From Glaciecola siphonariae (GTDB lineage Bacteria > Pseudomonadota > Gammaproteobacteria > Enterobacterales > Alteromonadaceae), in the NCBI RefSeq assembly GCF_042652645.1, contig NZ_JBHSGU010000002.1, forward strand, positions 1,364,001-1,428,000: DNA of 64,000 nucleotides, read 5' to 3'. Positions 17,201 to 25,511 of this stretch are shown one piece after another. Under the pieces are notes generated by a model that saw nothing but the letters and a program-made list of their open reading frames with translations, made no database searches and was not told the origin of the DNA. Numbering within the stretch: the stretch's first letter is position 1; the number at the start of each line of letters is the position of its first letter. The translations under genes were made by a program, and so were the position numbers.

Positions 17201-19341
17201 ATGTTCAGGCGATAATAACGATACGCCCTAGCATTTTCGACAGCATACTCACGGGTTTGTCGTCGAGCGTTAAAATCCTGACCTGCTCGTGAGTCAATCG
17301 TAGTCCATATGGCGCCATTGTTGGACGCTTGAAGGCTCCAATTAAGGGGGTCTCTGCGTGCAAAATCATTACCCGATGTAATGCGGTAAGAAGAGGCAAT
17401 ATAGCGCCCTTCATCAATTTCGTATTGAATCCAAGCATTAGCATTAAAAGTCAGATATTTGGTCTGAACGTTATCATCAAAGGCATTGGCAATGCCCTCA
17501 CCTGCAGGAGAGTCATTGAACTGTGCCGAGAATTGACCGGGTAAATTCGTAAAATCGATTTTGTTTTCAATTTCACAGCCCTGGGCATCAACGTCAGCAC
17601 CAAAACGAGTGTTTGGACATTGGTCAATATTGTCTGCGACGCCGTCTGCGTCGGCATCGCCAAATTCAATCAATTGGTAGTAACAATTTTTTGCCGTTCC
17701 CACAATAGGGTCGTCAAAGGTAGAGCTAGAGCAAATAATGCTGTTTGTTGCTGTTAAATAATTAAATCTGCCGTTTGCGCCGTATGCGACCTCAGCATCT
17801 CCGTTGAAGTTACAAATACCATTTTCACTTGCGCATAAGGTATATCCGTCGGGACCATTAGACACCGGTGCACCGCCGCCAGTCCAAACGATGTCGTCAA
17901 TGGCAAAATCAAAGGCAAAATTAGGCTCTTGACCGCCAATAGACGAAATATTGAAATGATTTTTAATCGATTGCAGAGCAATTAAAGGCCCTGCTAATTC
18001 ATTTATAGGGATGCTTACTTCGCCCCATTCACCGTTTCTAACTAAACCATAAGCGTTAACATTGGCCGGAAATTCTATCCAATTTTCATTGGTATAGGTG
18101 TCAGCTACGCCTATGCGGAACGACACATTCGCAGGGATTTTTATTTTAAATTTGAGCTCGCCACCTCTGAAGTTACTCATGTCGCGGGCTTGACGAGTTT
18201 GAATACCGCCTCCAAACCACTGATTTGGTGAGTAGCGCCATGCGATAACGTTGTCACCCTCAAATGGCGCAGTATTGCCTTGGGAAACAGAAGTTTGATT
18301 CCAAACGTAAATATCGGAGCTTACGCCCGGGTCTAAGGTAATACTGGTGGGGGTGTTGTCAGTGAATACACCAAAGGTGCCGCTTTCAGGCTGAACTTGG
18401 CTTCCTGCAAAAACCTCTCCCTGACCGTCAAGCTTGTAAATGCGCACATAGTCAACAATCATCTTTCCGGGTAGAGGTGCAGAGACCTGATTGTTATTGG
18501 CGGCATCGGTAAAATTGCCGCCTACTGCTAAATTGAGCAGTAGATAAAATGGGGCTCTAAATTCATCAGACTCTTCGCTAATAAAAAATGGAGAATCGAA
18601 CATGTCGTATTCAACACCATTATCAACGATGGTAAATCGAATTTGTGATTCGGTCCAATAGGTGCGATATGTCACAAAGCGGTTAGTTAAAGGGGTAGAC
18701 GATACATGAGCATTGTCGTTTTGAAAGGCCACGCTCGCTGCACACGTTGGATTGCCTGAACTACACGCCGCCTCAGTGTAGAAGATAAGGTTTGAACCGA
18801 CATAACTATTGCTTGGCGCATTAGGAAAGCCTGCAGACGCTCTACCTGCTCTAGACTGGCCCATTTCCATCATGTCAATTTCGCCCTTCGAGGGCCAAGT
18901 AGCGGTGCTTGTGCCGAGCAGCCAAGCGGCGGGCCAAAGCCCCGTCTCCACATCGCTAACTAACATACGCACTTCAATCATGCCGTATTGCACTGCAAGT
19001 TTTTTGCTAGATTGAATTTTACCGGAAGTAAATGCCTTACCACCCACGTTCTCGCTGCGTGCCGTTAGCACCAATCCTCGGTTGCCTGACTCGCCGGGTA
19101 TGTTCTCAATGGAGACGTTGTTTTCTGCGTACCACTGTAATTCTTGATTACCCCAGCCACACAGACCTTGATCGCAACCGTCACCAATATCAATATTCCA
19201 CGTTTGCGCATCTAATTGGTTAAAGTTGTCTTCCCACAGCAATTCACCTACCTGCTGAGCGTGCGTTTGAGCGCTCAGCAACAGCATAAAGCTGCTCGAA
19301 AGCAAAGCCAAAACTCTAGCGTTAATATAAGCATTTTTCAT
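14221..19341 (-). CDS. Giant secreted GH16 laminarinase fused to a di-heme oxidoreductase (DHOR-type) domain
   Basis: This protein has 1706 residues from ATG 19341 (AAGGGA about 10 nt upstream), with a signal peptide ending near THAQQ. Order of parts: GH16 about 30-307, with catalytic EIDMME (Glu154, Asp156, Glu159); a beta-sandwich module about 308-488; a small Cys-rich domain about 497-560; thrombospondin-3-type calcium repeats near 564-592, 887-917 and 1015-1047; two discoidin F5/8C-like modules at 593-730 and 737-880; a CBM56-like beta-1,3-glucan module at 924-999; and a polyglycine linker. Residues 1050-1706 form a DHOR-type cytochrome region with two CxxCH heme sites, Cys1346 (CAGCH) and Cys1572 (CASCH). 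Its family motifs include LVGLGLLEAV, LGRFGWKA, PYTDMLLHDMGDGLAD, TAPLWGLGL, LHDGRART and WHGGEA. The glucanase role is firm by family. The redox role is unknown. Confidence 0.9.
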   Translation of the reverse strand: MKNAYINARVLALLSSSFMLLLSAQTHAQQVGELLWEDNFNQLDAQTWNIDIGDGCDQGLCGWGNQELQWYAENNVSIENIPGESGNRGLVLTARSENVGGKAFTSGKIQSSKKLAVQYGMIEVRMLVSDVETGLWPAAWLLGTSTATWPSKGEIDMMEMGQSRAGRASAGFPNAPSNSYVGSNLIFYTEAACSSGNPTCAASVAFQNDNAHVSSTPLTNRFVTYRTYWTESQIRFTIVDNGVEYDMFDSPFFISEESDEFRAPFYLLLNLAVGGNFTDAANNNQVSAPLPGKMIVDYVRIYKLDGQGEVFAGSQVQPESGTFGVFTDNTPTSITLDPGVSSDIYVWNQTSVSQGNTAPFEGDNVIAWRYSPNQWFGGGIQTRQARDMSNFRGGELKFKIKIPANVSFRIGVADTYTNENWIEFPANVNAYGLVRNGEWGEVSIPINELAGPLIALQSIKNHFNISSIGGQEPNFAFDFAIDDIVWTGGGAPVSNGPDGYTLCASENGICNFNGDAEVAYGANGRFNYLTATNSIICSSSTFDDPIVGTAKNCYYQLIEFGDADADGVADNIDQCPNTRFGADVDAQGCEIENKIDFTNLPGQFSAQFNDSPAGEGIANAFDDNVQTKYLTFNANAWIQYEIDEGRYIASSYRITSGNDFARRDPLNWSLQASNNGAIWTTIDSRAGQDFNARRQTREYAVENARAYRYYRLNMSNNSGNILQLSEFQIFGAAEPVPVEIDFTNLSTEVSSAYPESRSPANERLEKLFDNNVNSKYLTFSSSTWVQVKINEAAYTAKRYTLTSANDAAQRDPLNWELRGSNNGVDWVSLDNRNGEDFPNRFQTRSFSINNDQAYQYYRIDMSNNSSNLIQIAELEIFGPDVATELNLDSDGDGVLDSQDQCSNTPRGARVDSNGCEIVEQELEGIEQVSDSSVVFYVRTTGWADVHYSVNGGAQQNLRMQVVNGRNEYRLDNLNNGDAISYWFTYLQDNGLAIDSATRQFTLGAGNGGGGGGGGQTPPDADGDGVPDSIDQCANTPRGSSVNASGCPINTSNVAPLYNSSTPLEQAISFDRGDALVTRFADRGRDRHAKEDQFQIYDHYLSKYWKHRTAQFQIVDYVAKGGSNIEITFITEWKLGAREFRAWYRGLGTVAEYHGNYFGGGQVVELDNGRYDFNFNKISDNGNQYRYRVMIEDYRPLNWSPTNRLGLQVGQRMEFEASQFLDAPPDGRANYYGTTYLYIVGEGLVPWETRGRFEDPNSEREDSYPIARAGWLGGKTTLPYNYTNEPDNHFMQMATNLSNVNGQAFVEGRRLHHSSFLDGRHDERNGENGVFNDVVGKVGTHYVNESCAGCHVRNGRASAPAVGASLNKWVFKVAAADGAPDPNIGSILQAQNVGINSNNGEGDVVIASWSENNGLRSPNYNFTKNRPARFSGRIAPNLVGLGLLEAVDESTILAKEDVNDADGDGISGKANRINDPRSGQTRLGRFGWKAGAFSIEHQVAMAFNGDMGVMTTMLPEPDCGAAQSDCGGSGAEISDDNVDLLVKYLSLLGVRAQRNLNDPAVRNGKSIFTDIGCASCHTPSMQTSQYHPLSELRDQTIQPYTDMLLHDMGDGLADNLGEGDASGAEWRTAPLWGLGLSACVTGGVRNDTGAQGDEYCTPDESYLHDGRARTIEEAVLWHGGEASDARARFEGLGNVQKSELLAFLKSL

Positions 19342-19467
19342 CTTGTTGTTCCCTTCACTCTCAAACTCGGACCGATACAACAAGAGAGTCTTTGTGTTGA
19401 GGCCGCATCGCCAAATAGCAAAATACTACGTGTGCGTTTGCAGCCAAAGCTTAGCGATGTGTAAACA

Positions 19468-22080
19468 TTATTCGCATTGAAGTGAGGTCGTATTTGAGCT
19501 TGAAGGCTCAAAGCGAATATCGCTGAGACTTAAATTAAACGCATTTTTTGAAAGAAGCTGAAAAGGCATAGTTAACGCCGATGTCATTACTCCCTGCTGC
19601 GTAAAACAATTTACGTCTACCGCAAATGATTCCCACTTTCCTGTTAAGTGCCTGCTGAGCAAAGGTGCAATATCAACGGCTGCCATACAGCTATCCTCAG
19701 CGCTATTGATACTTTGATTTGCCCGGCAACCCATTCCGAGCATCAATCGCTCTGGAATGGATGAATCGAGTTTTAATAAAAAGCTGAGCTGATAATTGGC
19801 CTCAGCACTTAAGCTCATGCCTTCTTTGGGCATGTTATTACTACTGGTTATTTGAATGCCTTGCAGTTGCTCAGAGCGCTCGGCACTGAGCAAAATGGCA
19901 TCTTCTTGAATCGTTTTATCAATGGTTCGGTAATCTACGCTAGCTAAACTAGCGGTGTTTGAAACAACTTTTGAGGTTGTTGAGCCCGACACTAATTCAA
20001 ACTGCCATGGGGCTTTTAAGGCACCACTAAATAGGGCAAGTCCTTGTTCAATATCCGATGTATCATGATTATCTTCATCCAAATCGTACGCAAGCATGTC
20101 GCTATCGCCGTAGCGCAGACCAAAACCATATGGCAATAGAGGGTCGTAGTGAGTATCGCCAACATTCACCGCGGCCTGATGGGCGCTTTTTGGCCAAGAA
20201 AAAGGTAGCTTGCCTTTAAAATCGTGCTGCACACGATTGGATGGATCGGTAAATAAAACGGACGCTATCGCCGCTCCTTCAGACCCCGGAAGCCAAGCTG
20301 CAACAAATGCATCGCTTGCGTTAAGCTCCGCATTGACCCACATAGGACGACCACTTAAAAAAATTGACACTACCGGTATGCCGGCTGACTTCAAGCGCTT
20401 TAATAGGGCTAAATCGGATTTTTCGCCGTGCTGATAGTCAAGATGCTCTCTATCTCCATGTCCTTCCGCATAGGGGTTTTCACCAAATACAACAATCGCC
20501 ACGTCGGGCTTTTCGGTGTATTGCCCATCAATACTGTAGCTTACACTTCCTTGGCCGCGCTCCACCTGCTCTTGAATACCGTCTAAAATTGAAGTGCCGC
20601 CGGGAAAGTCATCATTGGTATTGTTTGTACCCTGCCAAGTTATCGTCCAGCCACCCGACTGTTTTCCAATGTTATCGGCCCCGTCACCGGCAACAAGCAC
20701 GCGCTGGCTTGGCGACAAAGGCAGTAGCTGATTTCGGTTTTTCAGCAACACCAAAGACTCCCTTACTGCCTGGCGGGCGATGTCGCGATGAGAAGTTTGA
20801 CCAATCACATTAGTTTTACCCGAGAGCGCCCGCTTTGCTGGGCTTGGTTTATTAAACAAGCCGGCTCGCACTTTTACGCGCAGTATTCGCGTTACCGCAT
20901 CGTCAATTCGGCTTAAGGGGATTACGCCATTATTAACTTGTTCAATAAGATTGTAGTAAAGCGGCTTCCAAGCCCCTGTTGGCACCATGTATATATCAAG
21001 GCCAGCATTTGCCGCCTGCGCGCAGTCCTGTTCGCTACATCCTTTAATTTGACCGTGGCCGTTCCAGTCACCCACAACAAATCCATCAAAGCCCATTCGC
21101 TCTTTTAGTACTTCGGTCAGCAAATAACGATGCCCGTGGAGTTTCTCCCCGTGCCAGCTATTAAACGACGCCATAACCGATTGAGCACCTGCGGTTAAAC
21201 CGCCTACATAGCCTTGGGCATGTATTTCGTACAATGCCTTTTCATTTGCAACATTGTCACCTTGGTCGTCTCCAGCCACCGTGCCGCCATCACCAACAAA
21301 GTGCTTGACGGTACTGATAACGCGCTCATCGTTTAAAAAATCGATTCCCGGGCGCCCTTGTAAGCCTCGCACAATAGATGCTGCGTAGGTTTTAACAATC
21401 TCAGGGTTCTCAGAATAGCTCTCATAAGTTCTTCCCCAGCGGTCATCTCGAACCACGGCAACGGTAGGTGCAAACACCCAATCAATACCCGTCACCATCA
21501 CTTCTGCAGCCGTGACCTGTGCTATTTGCTCTATCAATTCTGGGTTTTGCATGGCACCTAAACCAATGTTGTGCGGGAATAAGGTTGCCCCGATAACGTT
21601 GTTGTGTCCGTGCACGGCATCGGTGCCCCACATGGTAGGAATAGACGAGCCGTCTAAAGAATTATCTACAGACGCTTGATACATTTGCTCTGCAAGCTTA
21701 ATCCAGTCATGCGCGCTTGCATGTTTGTTGCCATTTGGAAAAGAACCACCGCCGTTTAAATAAGACCCAAAGCCATATTTACGCATATCCTCTGGGGTAA
21801 TATCGCGAATTTCAGGTTGAATCATTTGCGCAATTTTTTGTTCAAGGGTCATAGTCGAGAGAAGCTGGGCAACGGTTTGCTCAAGCGCTTCATTTTTGTC
21901 TATGTCGACCTCAAGGACTGGCCAGATAGAAACGTCATTTTCAGTATGAGCGGCGCTGCTGAGTGACTTAGAGATTTCGCTGTTTGCCGCAGAATCGGCG
22001 TGCACTTTGATAAGGGGAGAAGCGAGAAGGCCCCCTAGCACGGCAAAAATGATGGTGAATCTCAGTACGTTTGCAATCAT
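19468..22080 (-). CDS. GH3 beta-glucosidase / exo-beta-glucanase, ExoP-like
   Basis: This protein has 870 residues from ATG 22080. The upstream TTG at 22125 would add a non-signal-like extension, and the ribosome-binding site is weak for both. A hydrophobic N-terminal segment (VLRFTIIFAVLGGLLASPLI) ending near KVHADS suggests export to the periplasm. The GH3 N-terminal barrel has WGTDAVHGHNN, the KHFVGDGGT motif and the nucleophile Asp338 in FDGFVVGDWNGHGQ. The second GH3 domain includes SGRPMWVNAELNASDAFVAA. A C-terminal module of about 200 residues resembles that of marine ExoP enzymes. It should release glucose from beta-1,3/1,4-linked oligosaccharides brought in by the locus. It is the first structural gene after the regulator pair on this strand. 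Confidence 0.92.
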   Translation of the reverse strand: MIANVLRFTIIFAVLGGLLASPLIKVHADSAANSEISKSLSSAAHTENDVSIWPVLEVDIDKNEALEQTVAQLLSTMTLEQKIAQMIQPEIRDITPEDMRKYGFGSYLNGGGSFPNGNKHASAHDWIKLAEQMYQASVDNSLDGSSIPTMWGTDAVHGHNNVIGATLFPHNIGLGAMQNPELIEQIAQVTAAEVMVTGIDWVFAPTVAVVRDDRWGRTYESYSENPEIVKTYAASIVRGLQGRPGIDFLNDERVISTVKHFVGDGGTVAGDDQGDNVANEKALYEIHAQGYVGGLTAGAQSVMASFNSWHGEKLHGHRYLLTEVLKERMGFDGFVVGDWNGHGQIKGCSEQDCAQAANAGLDIYMVPTGAWKPLYYNLIEQVNNGVIPLSRIDDAVTRILRVKVRAGLFNKPSPAKRALSGKTNVIGQTSHRDIARQAVRESLVLLKNRNQLLPLSPSQRVLVAGDGADNIGKQSGGWTITWQGTNNTNDDFPGGTSILDGIQEQVERGQGSVSYSIDGQYTEKPDVAIVVFGENPYAEGHGDREHLDYQHGEKSDLALLKRLKSAGIPVVSIFLSGRPMWVNAELNASDAFVAAWLPGSEGAAIASVLFTDPSNRVQHDFKGKLPFSWPKSAHQAAVNVGDTHYDPLLPYGFGLRYGDSDMLAYDLDEDNHDTSDIEQGLALFSGALKAPWQFELVSGSTTSKVVSNTASLASVDYRTIDKTIQEDAILLSAERSEQLQGIQITSSNNMPKEGMSLSAEANYQLSFLLKLDSSIPERLMLGMGCRANQSINSAEDSCMAAVDIAPLLSRHLTGKWESFAVDVNCFTQQGVMTSALTMPFQLLSKNAFNLSLSDIRFEPSSSNTTSLQCE

Positions 22081-22274
22081 ATAACTTAGCTTTAAGTACC
22101 TTAGTTGAGGATGCTCAAGTGGCAATGTTTAAATTTTGTTAATGATGCGTTACTAAAAAATATGCAGCAATTGAAATGCGCTATATTGCGCCAGACATGC
22201 GACGCAATTCATAAACGAAGATATTTTGCGTTAAATGGAGTGATTTTTAAGATAAAAGGTGCGGCTTGGTAGTG
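22081..22274 (-). promoter_or_regulatory. Gap between response regulator and GH3 gene
   Basis: This 194-bp AT-rich gap lies after the LytTR stop and before the GH3 start. It is long enough for a separate promoter driving the glucanase genes and is the natural place to look for LytTR operator repeats. No clear paired LytTR sites or intrinsic terminator could be recognised by eye. Confidence 0.3.
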
Positions 22275-23108
22275 TCAGCTTAATGCCCGTTCTTCTATGA
22301 CCTTTCGAATTTGCAGATTGTAATTTCGGCTCACTTTCAGCTTCACATCATCATCCAAAATCAACATGCTTTCATTGTTTCTGAGCGATTGAATACCCTT
22401 AATCCGCGATACGTTCACGATGGTAGACTTATGAATGCGCTGAAAAAGCTGGTCGTTTAGCTGACTGCTCAGTTTTTTCATGGTGATCCTAACAATGTAG
22501 TTTTCTTGACTGGTGTGAATGCACATGTAGTCGCCCGCCGCGTCTACCCAATCAATATCTGATACCGGCACAAATACCTGCTCATTGTCGGAATTTTTAA
22601 GAATAAGTTCCTGTTCATTCAATACGGGCAAAGGCTCATCTTTGTCTAACCAGTCTTCAAGCTCGGTTAGCCGCAAACCAGATAGCTTACCCAGCGCCGA
22701 GAGCAGTTTGTATTTTTCTTGATTCTCGCGTGCAGGGTGAAGTCGGGCACGCACGCGCTCCATAGTTTGCTGCAAGCGCCCTAGATTAGCTGGCTTTAAG
22801 ATGTAGTCAATTGCGTTGAGCTCATATGCATTTACCGCAAACTCGCCATAAGCGCTGACAAATACAATTAAGGGCATAGTGTCTGATTGCAAGGCATACA
22901 CAACCTCTAAACCGTTAATTCCCGGCAAATTTAAATCTAAAAAGAGTACGTCGGGCTGATGTTGCTGACATACCGTAATAGCATCGTCGCCGTTTGTGGC
23001 AACACCAACTATGTCCAAATCGCCTATTTTTTCTAGTCTCAGCTTTAAGCCTTCAATGGCGAGGGGTTCGTCGTCAACAATGACGGCACGTATGGTTGAT
23101 TCCTGCAT
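22275..23108 (-). CDS. LytTR-family response regulator
   Basis: This protein of 277 residues has an N-terminal receiver domain (about 7-120) with acidic pocket Asp12-Asp13, phosphoacceptor Asp58 (DVLFLDLNLPG) and the conserved lysine in YILKPA. A C-terminal LytTR DNA-binding domain covers about 170-275, with the typical IDWVDAAGDYMCIHT, SSQLNDQLFQRIHKSTIVN and LKVSRNYN segments. The upstream kinase gene ends 4 bp before this start, so the two are cotranscribed. LytTR proteins bind two spaced direct repeats. Because it precedes the GH3 and GH16 genes on the same strand, it is a candidate controller of the glucan locus, though this is inference. Confidence 0.9.
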   Translation of the reverse strand: MQESTIRAVIVDDEPLAIEGLKLRLEKIGDLDIVGVATNGDDAITVCQQHQPDVLFLDLNLPGINGLEVVYALQSDTMPLIVFVSAYGEFAVNAYELNAIDYILKPANLGRLQQTMERVRARLHPARENQEKYKLLSALGKLSGLRLTELEDWLDKDEPLPVLNEQELILKNSDNEQVFVPVSDIDWVDAAGDYMCIHTSQENYIVRITMKKLSSQLNDQLFQRIHKSTIVNVSRIKGIQSLRNNESMLILDDDVKLKVSRNYNLQIRKVIEERALS

Positions 23109-23112
23109 TTTA

Positions 23113-24246
23113 TTATTTTCTTCTCATGTAGGGCATATGTATATCGACGCGGGTGGCGTTGTCTTCGAGCGTTGAAATAAGCAAGTCGCATTGTTTGTTG
23201 TACAGATTTTTAAGGCGAGCTCTGGTATTGCTAAGACCAATGCCCAATCCCTCTGTGTTTTTCGTTTGCTTTTCGCCGCCTTGATTGTAAACGCTAAGGT
23301 GCAGTTGCTCTTTGACCTTTCTTGCTTTGATGATGATACTGCCGGCCTCTTTTCGCGACTCAATGCCGTATTTGATGGCGTTCTCAATAAGCGGTTGCAA
23401 CAAAAAGCTTGGCACAAGTGAATTCGCCGCAACGGCGTCAACATCATATTCCACTATTAAACGCTCGCCAAAACGCACTTTTTCAATGGATAAGTACAAG
23501 GAGCAGATGTCGAGTTCGTCGCTCAACACGTTTTCTTTTTCATTTTTTTGCGACAGTGAAAACCTAAAAAACGAACACAACCTATCTAACATCTCATTCG
23601 CTTTGTCATTTTCATTTTTGTAAATAAGCGTAGATATCGCATTTAAGGTATTGAACATGAAATGAGGATTAAGCTGATAGCGCAGCATCTGAAGCTGCGC
23701 TTCCTTTGCTGAGGTTTGTGCGCGCAGCAGCATCTCGTGCTCTGCCCGCAAGCGTCCGTTGTAGAGCATGATAAAAAAAATGGCGGTAAACACATACATG
23801 GTTGCAACCGAGAACAACAGCCAGCCACCAAATTCAAGCAAGTTAAACTCTTGGTACCACACTTGCCCAAACACGATGTGTTTGTAGGACGCGAGTTTTA
23901 TCACATTAAGCATGATGCCTAAAATCGCAGCGGTAAAAAAGCTTACAAAAAGAGTAAGCCTGAGAGGTAGGTGCACAATGCGTTTAATCATCACCCACTG
24001 AATAGTGGTTAAGGTAAATCCGCTCAGCACCTCTATCAAAAGATTTGATAATTGTTTGGAAAGACTGAAATCTGCCTGCGCGAGTTGCGGATGGATAATC
24101 GCCAAAAATACTAAGCCCGTATATCCTATCCAGCCGCCTGCCTGCAGCACCCAGAACTGATTGTCAATATTATTAAGCGGGTTCTTTTTGTCGACCAATT
24201 CCGGCGGAAAGTCGTCTGGTATATCGGTTAAAATGGATGCCTGCAT
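23113..24246 (-). CDS. LytS/YehU-type sensor histidine kinase
   Basis: This protein of 377 residues has about four membrane segments between residues 34 and 162 and a His-kinase domain of the LytS type. The phosphoacceptor is His195 in QLNPHFMFNTLNAIS. An ATPase domain follows, with SFLLQPLIENAIKYGIESR (N box) and GLGIGLSNTRARL (G box). It has no large periplasmic sensor domain, so the signal is probably sensed in the membrane. It forms an operon with the LytTR regulator. Start ATG 24246 follows an AT-rich leader. Confidence 0.9.
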   Translation of the reverse strand: MQASILTDIPDDFPPELVDKKNPLNNIDNQFWVLQAGGWIGYTGLVFLAIIHPQLAQADFSLSKQLSNLLIEVLSGFTLTTIQWVMIKRIVHLPLRLTLFVSFFTAAILGIMLNVIKLASYKHIVFGQVWYQEFNLLEFGGWLLFSVATMYVFTAIFFIMLYNGRLRAEHEMLLRAQTSAKEAQLQMLRYQLNPHFMFNTLNAISTLIYKNENDKANEMLDRLCSFFRFSLSQKNEKENVLSDELDICSLYLSIEKVRFGERLIVEYDVDAVAANSLVPSFLLQPLIENAIKYGIESRKEAGSIIIKARKVKEQLHLSVYNQGGEKQTKNTEGLGIGLSNTRARLKNLYNKQCDLLISTLEDNATRVDIHMPYMRRK

Positions 24247-24336
24247 GTTCAGTCACTATTAACAATTTTGAAACATAGTAGGCGATAGTTTTTGAAGATT
24301 GCAAGCAAATCAAATTAAAATAATGCGATTGCTAAG

Positions 24337-24612
24337 TTAAGTTCCTGACAGCCAAGCGCTTAATCCAGCTCTAGCTAAACGCGCTGAATTTTTTGATTTA
24401 GACGAAGGCGATTGCCCTGCGTCATCATGTTTTAAAAGCTCTTTAGAGATACCCATAGCGAAGGCAAGCCCTAGACCCCGTTTTGAGAGAAGCAGCTTTT
24501 TTACCCTAGCCTTCGCTCGTTGTTTTTTACTGTCGTTTAGGTTTTCAAGCACTTTGTGCTTATCTACAAGTGACAGCAAGTCGGTCTGTTCTTTCATAAG
24601 AAAAAGGCTCAT
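24337..24612 (-). CDS. Small hypothetical protein of the YqjD-YqjE operon
   Basis: This 91-residue basic protein, rich in lysine and leucine, begins MSLFLMKEQTDLL and has a central KKQRAKARVKKLLLSKRGLG segment. Its ATG overlaps the TGA of the preceding YqjE-like gene by 4 nt, indicating translational coupling. In enterobacteria a short YqjK protein occupies the same operon position, but sequence similarity cannot be claimed by eye. It is probably a membrane-associated partner of the two upstream products. No catalytic motif is visible. Confidence 0.65.
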   Translation of the reverse strand: MSLFLMKEQTDLLSLVDKHKVLENLNDSKKQRAKARVKKLLLSKRGLGLAFAMGISKELLKHDDAGQSPSSKSKNSARLARAGLSAWLSGT

Positions 24613-25169
24613 TTGCTGACCTCGCTATTATCGTATTTAACATTCAGCATATCGAGGCATTTGCCTAGACTTACATTGGCTAATGCTTTTTTTAATTCAC
24701 TTGCTACAAACCAGAGTAAGCATAGATTCAAGGCCCCTAAAATAGCTAAAGCAACGGGCATCATCGCGCCTAAATGCGTGGCCATCCAATAAATCGAAAT
24801 GTTGATCACCATCCACACTGAAAAGGCAAGAAGTGCCACAACAATCGCCAACATAAAAGACACCAGTAGCGCTTTTTTGGCAAGGGCAAACTCAGCCTTT
24901 ATCAACTTTTGAACAGAGCGTAAACGCACCGTTTGAAATCGAGCATAATCTTCAAAGCTAGCAAAAGTATCGATAAAAGAAGCGTGCTGGCCAATGGGTT
25001 GCTCTAGCGAGTCGCCTGAATCGTTGCCAGCTTCGTTGCTCGCAGATTCAAACGTGTTCGGTCTCTCGCCACCATGTTTTTCACGAGAGGCATCACCATG
25101 AGGAACGTCGCTATGAGGAGCCTTCGCACCCTCATGATGATTCGACTCAGCGTATGTAGACTGATTCAT
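24609..25169 (-). CDS. YqjE-like inner-membrane protein (phage holin-3-6 superfamily)
   Basis: This protein of 186 residues has a charged, low-complexity first third (about 1-65, rich in His, Glu and Ser). Then come FQTVRLRSVQKLIKAEFALA and two membrane helices (about 110-132 and 138-160). The layout matches the YqjE/holin_3_6 family. Despite the name, such chromosomal proteins are not phage genes. They accompany DUF883/ElaB proteins and are tied to stress or stationary phase. Its stop overlaps the next small gene, and its start is 9 bp after the YqjD-like gene. Confidence 0.72.
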   Translation of the reverse strand: MNQSTYAESNHHEGAKAPHSDVPHGDASREKHGGERPNTFESASNEAGNDSGDSLEQPIGQHASFIDTFASFEDYARFQTVRLRSVQKLIKAEFALAKKALLVSFMLAIVVALLAFSVWMVINISIYWMATHLGAMMPVALAILGALNLCLLWFVASELKKALANVSLGKCLDMLNVKYDNSEVSK

Positions 25170-25178
25170 CGCTCTTGC

Positions 25179-25511
25179 TTATTTTGAACGCAGGAACGAA
25201 GCTAGCAATGCACCTGCAGCAAATGCGAGACCTGCCGTTTTCACAGGATTTTCAACCGCAAACTGCTTCACTTTTGAGTTGTTCCAACTCGACTCCATCT
25301 GCGCTTTACGCTCTTCAAAATTTTCAGACCCTTTCTCCATAGAATCGCGTAGGCCTTGCTCTGCACTTGCCGCCTTTTCAGATAGGGTTTCTACCGAATC
25401 ATGCAAGGTATCTTTAATTTTATCAGCCACGGGGTGAGACGAATCGGCTTGCGTTGTTTTTGTGCGTTTTTGTGCCACTGACCCTTTTGCTGTATTTGTT
25501 GCAGTTGCCAT
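25179..25511 (-). CDS. YqjD/ElaB-like DUF883 membrane-tail protein
   Basis: This protein of 110 residues has a helical, charged body (DKIKDTLHDSVETLSEKAAS, then AEQGLRDSMEKGSENF). The C-terminal anchor VKTAGLAFAAGALLASFLRS is typical of DUF883 proteins, which in E. coli tether to the inner membrane and associate with ribosomes in stationary phase. It is the first gene of a three-gene operon with the YqjE-like and small basic proteins. Its ATG at 25511 is preceded by AAGGAG, a good ribosome-binding site. Confidence 0.78.
   Translation of the reverse strand: MATATNTAKGSVAQKRTKTTQADSSHPVADKIKDTLHDSVETLSEKAASAEQGLRDSMEKGSENFEERKAQMESSWNNSKVKQFAVENPVKTAGLAFAAGALLASFLRSK

Noticed and set aside
19216..19464. 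Plus-strand frame over the start of the GH16 fusion gene
   Set aside because: It is a shadow of the signal peptide and leader of the fusion gene with no homology features.
24609..25169. Phage holin family match as sign of a prophage
   Set aside because: The holin_3_6 label covers chromosomal YqjE-like proteins. The neighbour is a DUF883 gene and no phage structural, integrase or lysis genes are present.
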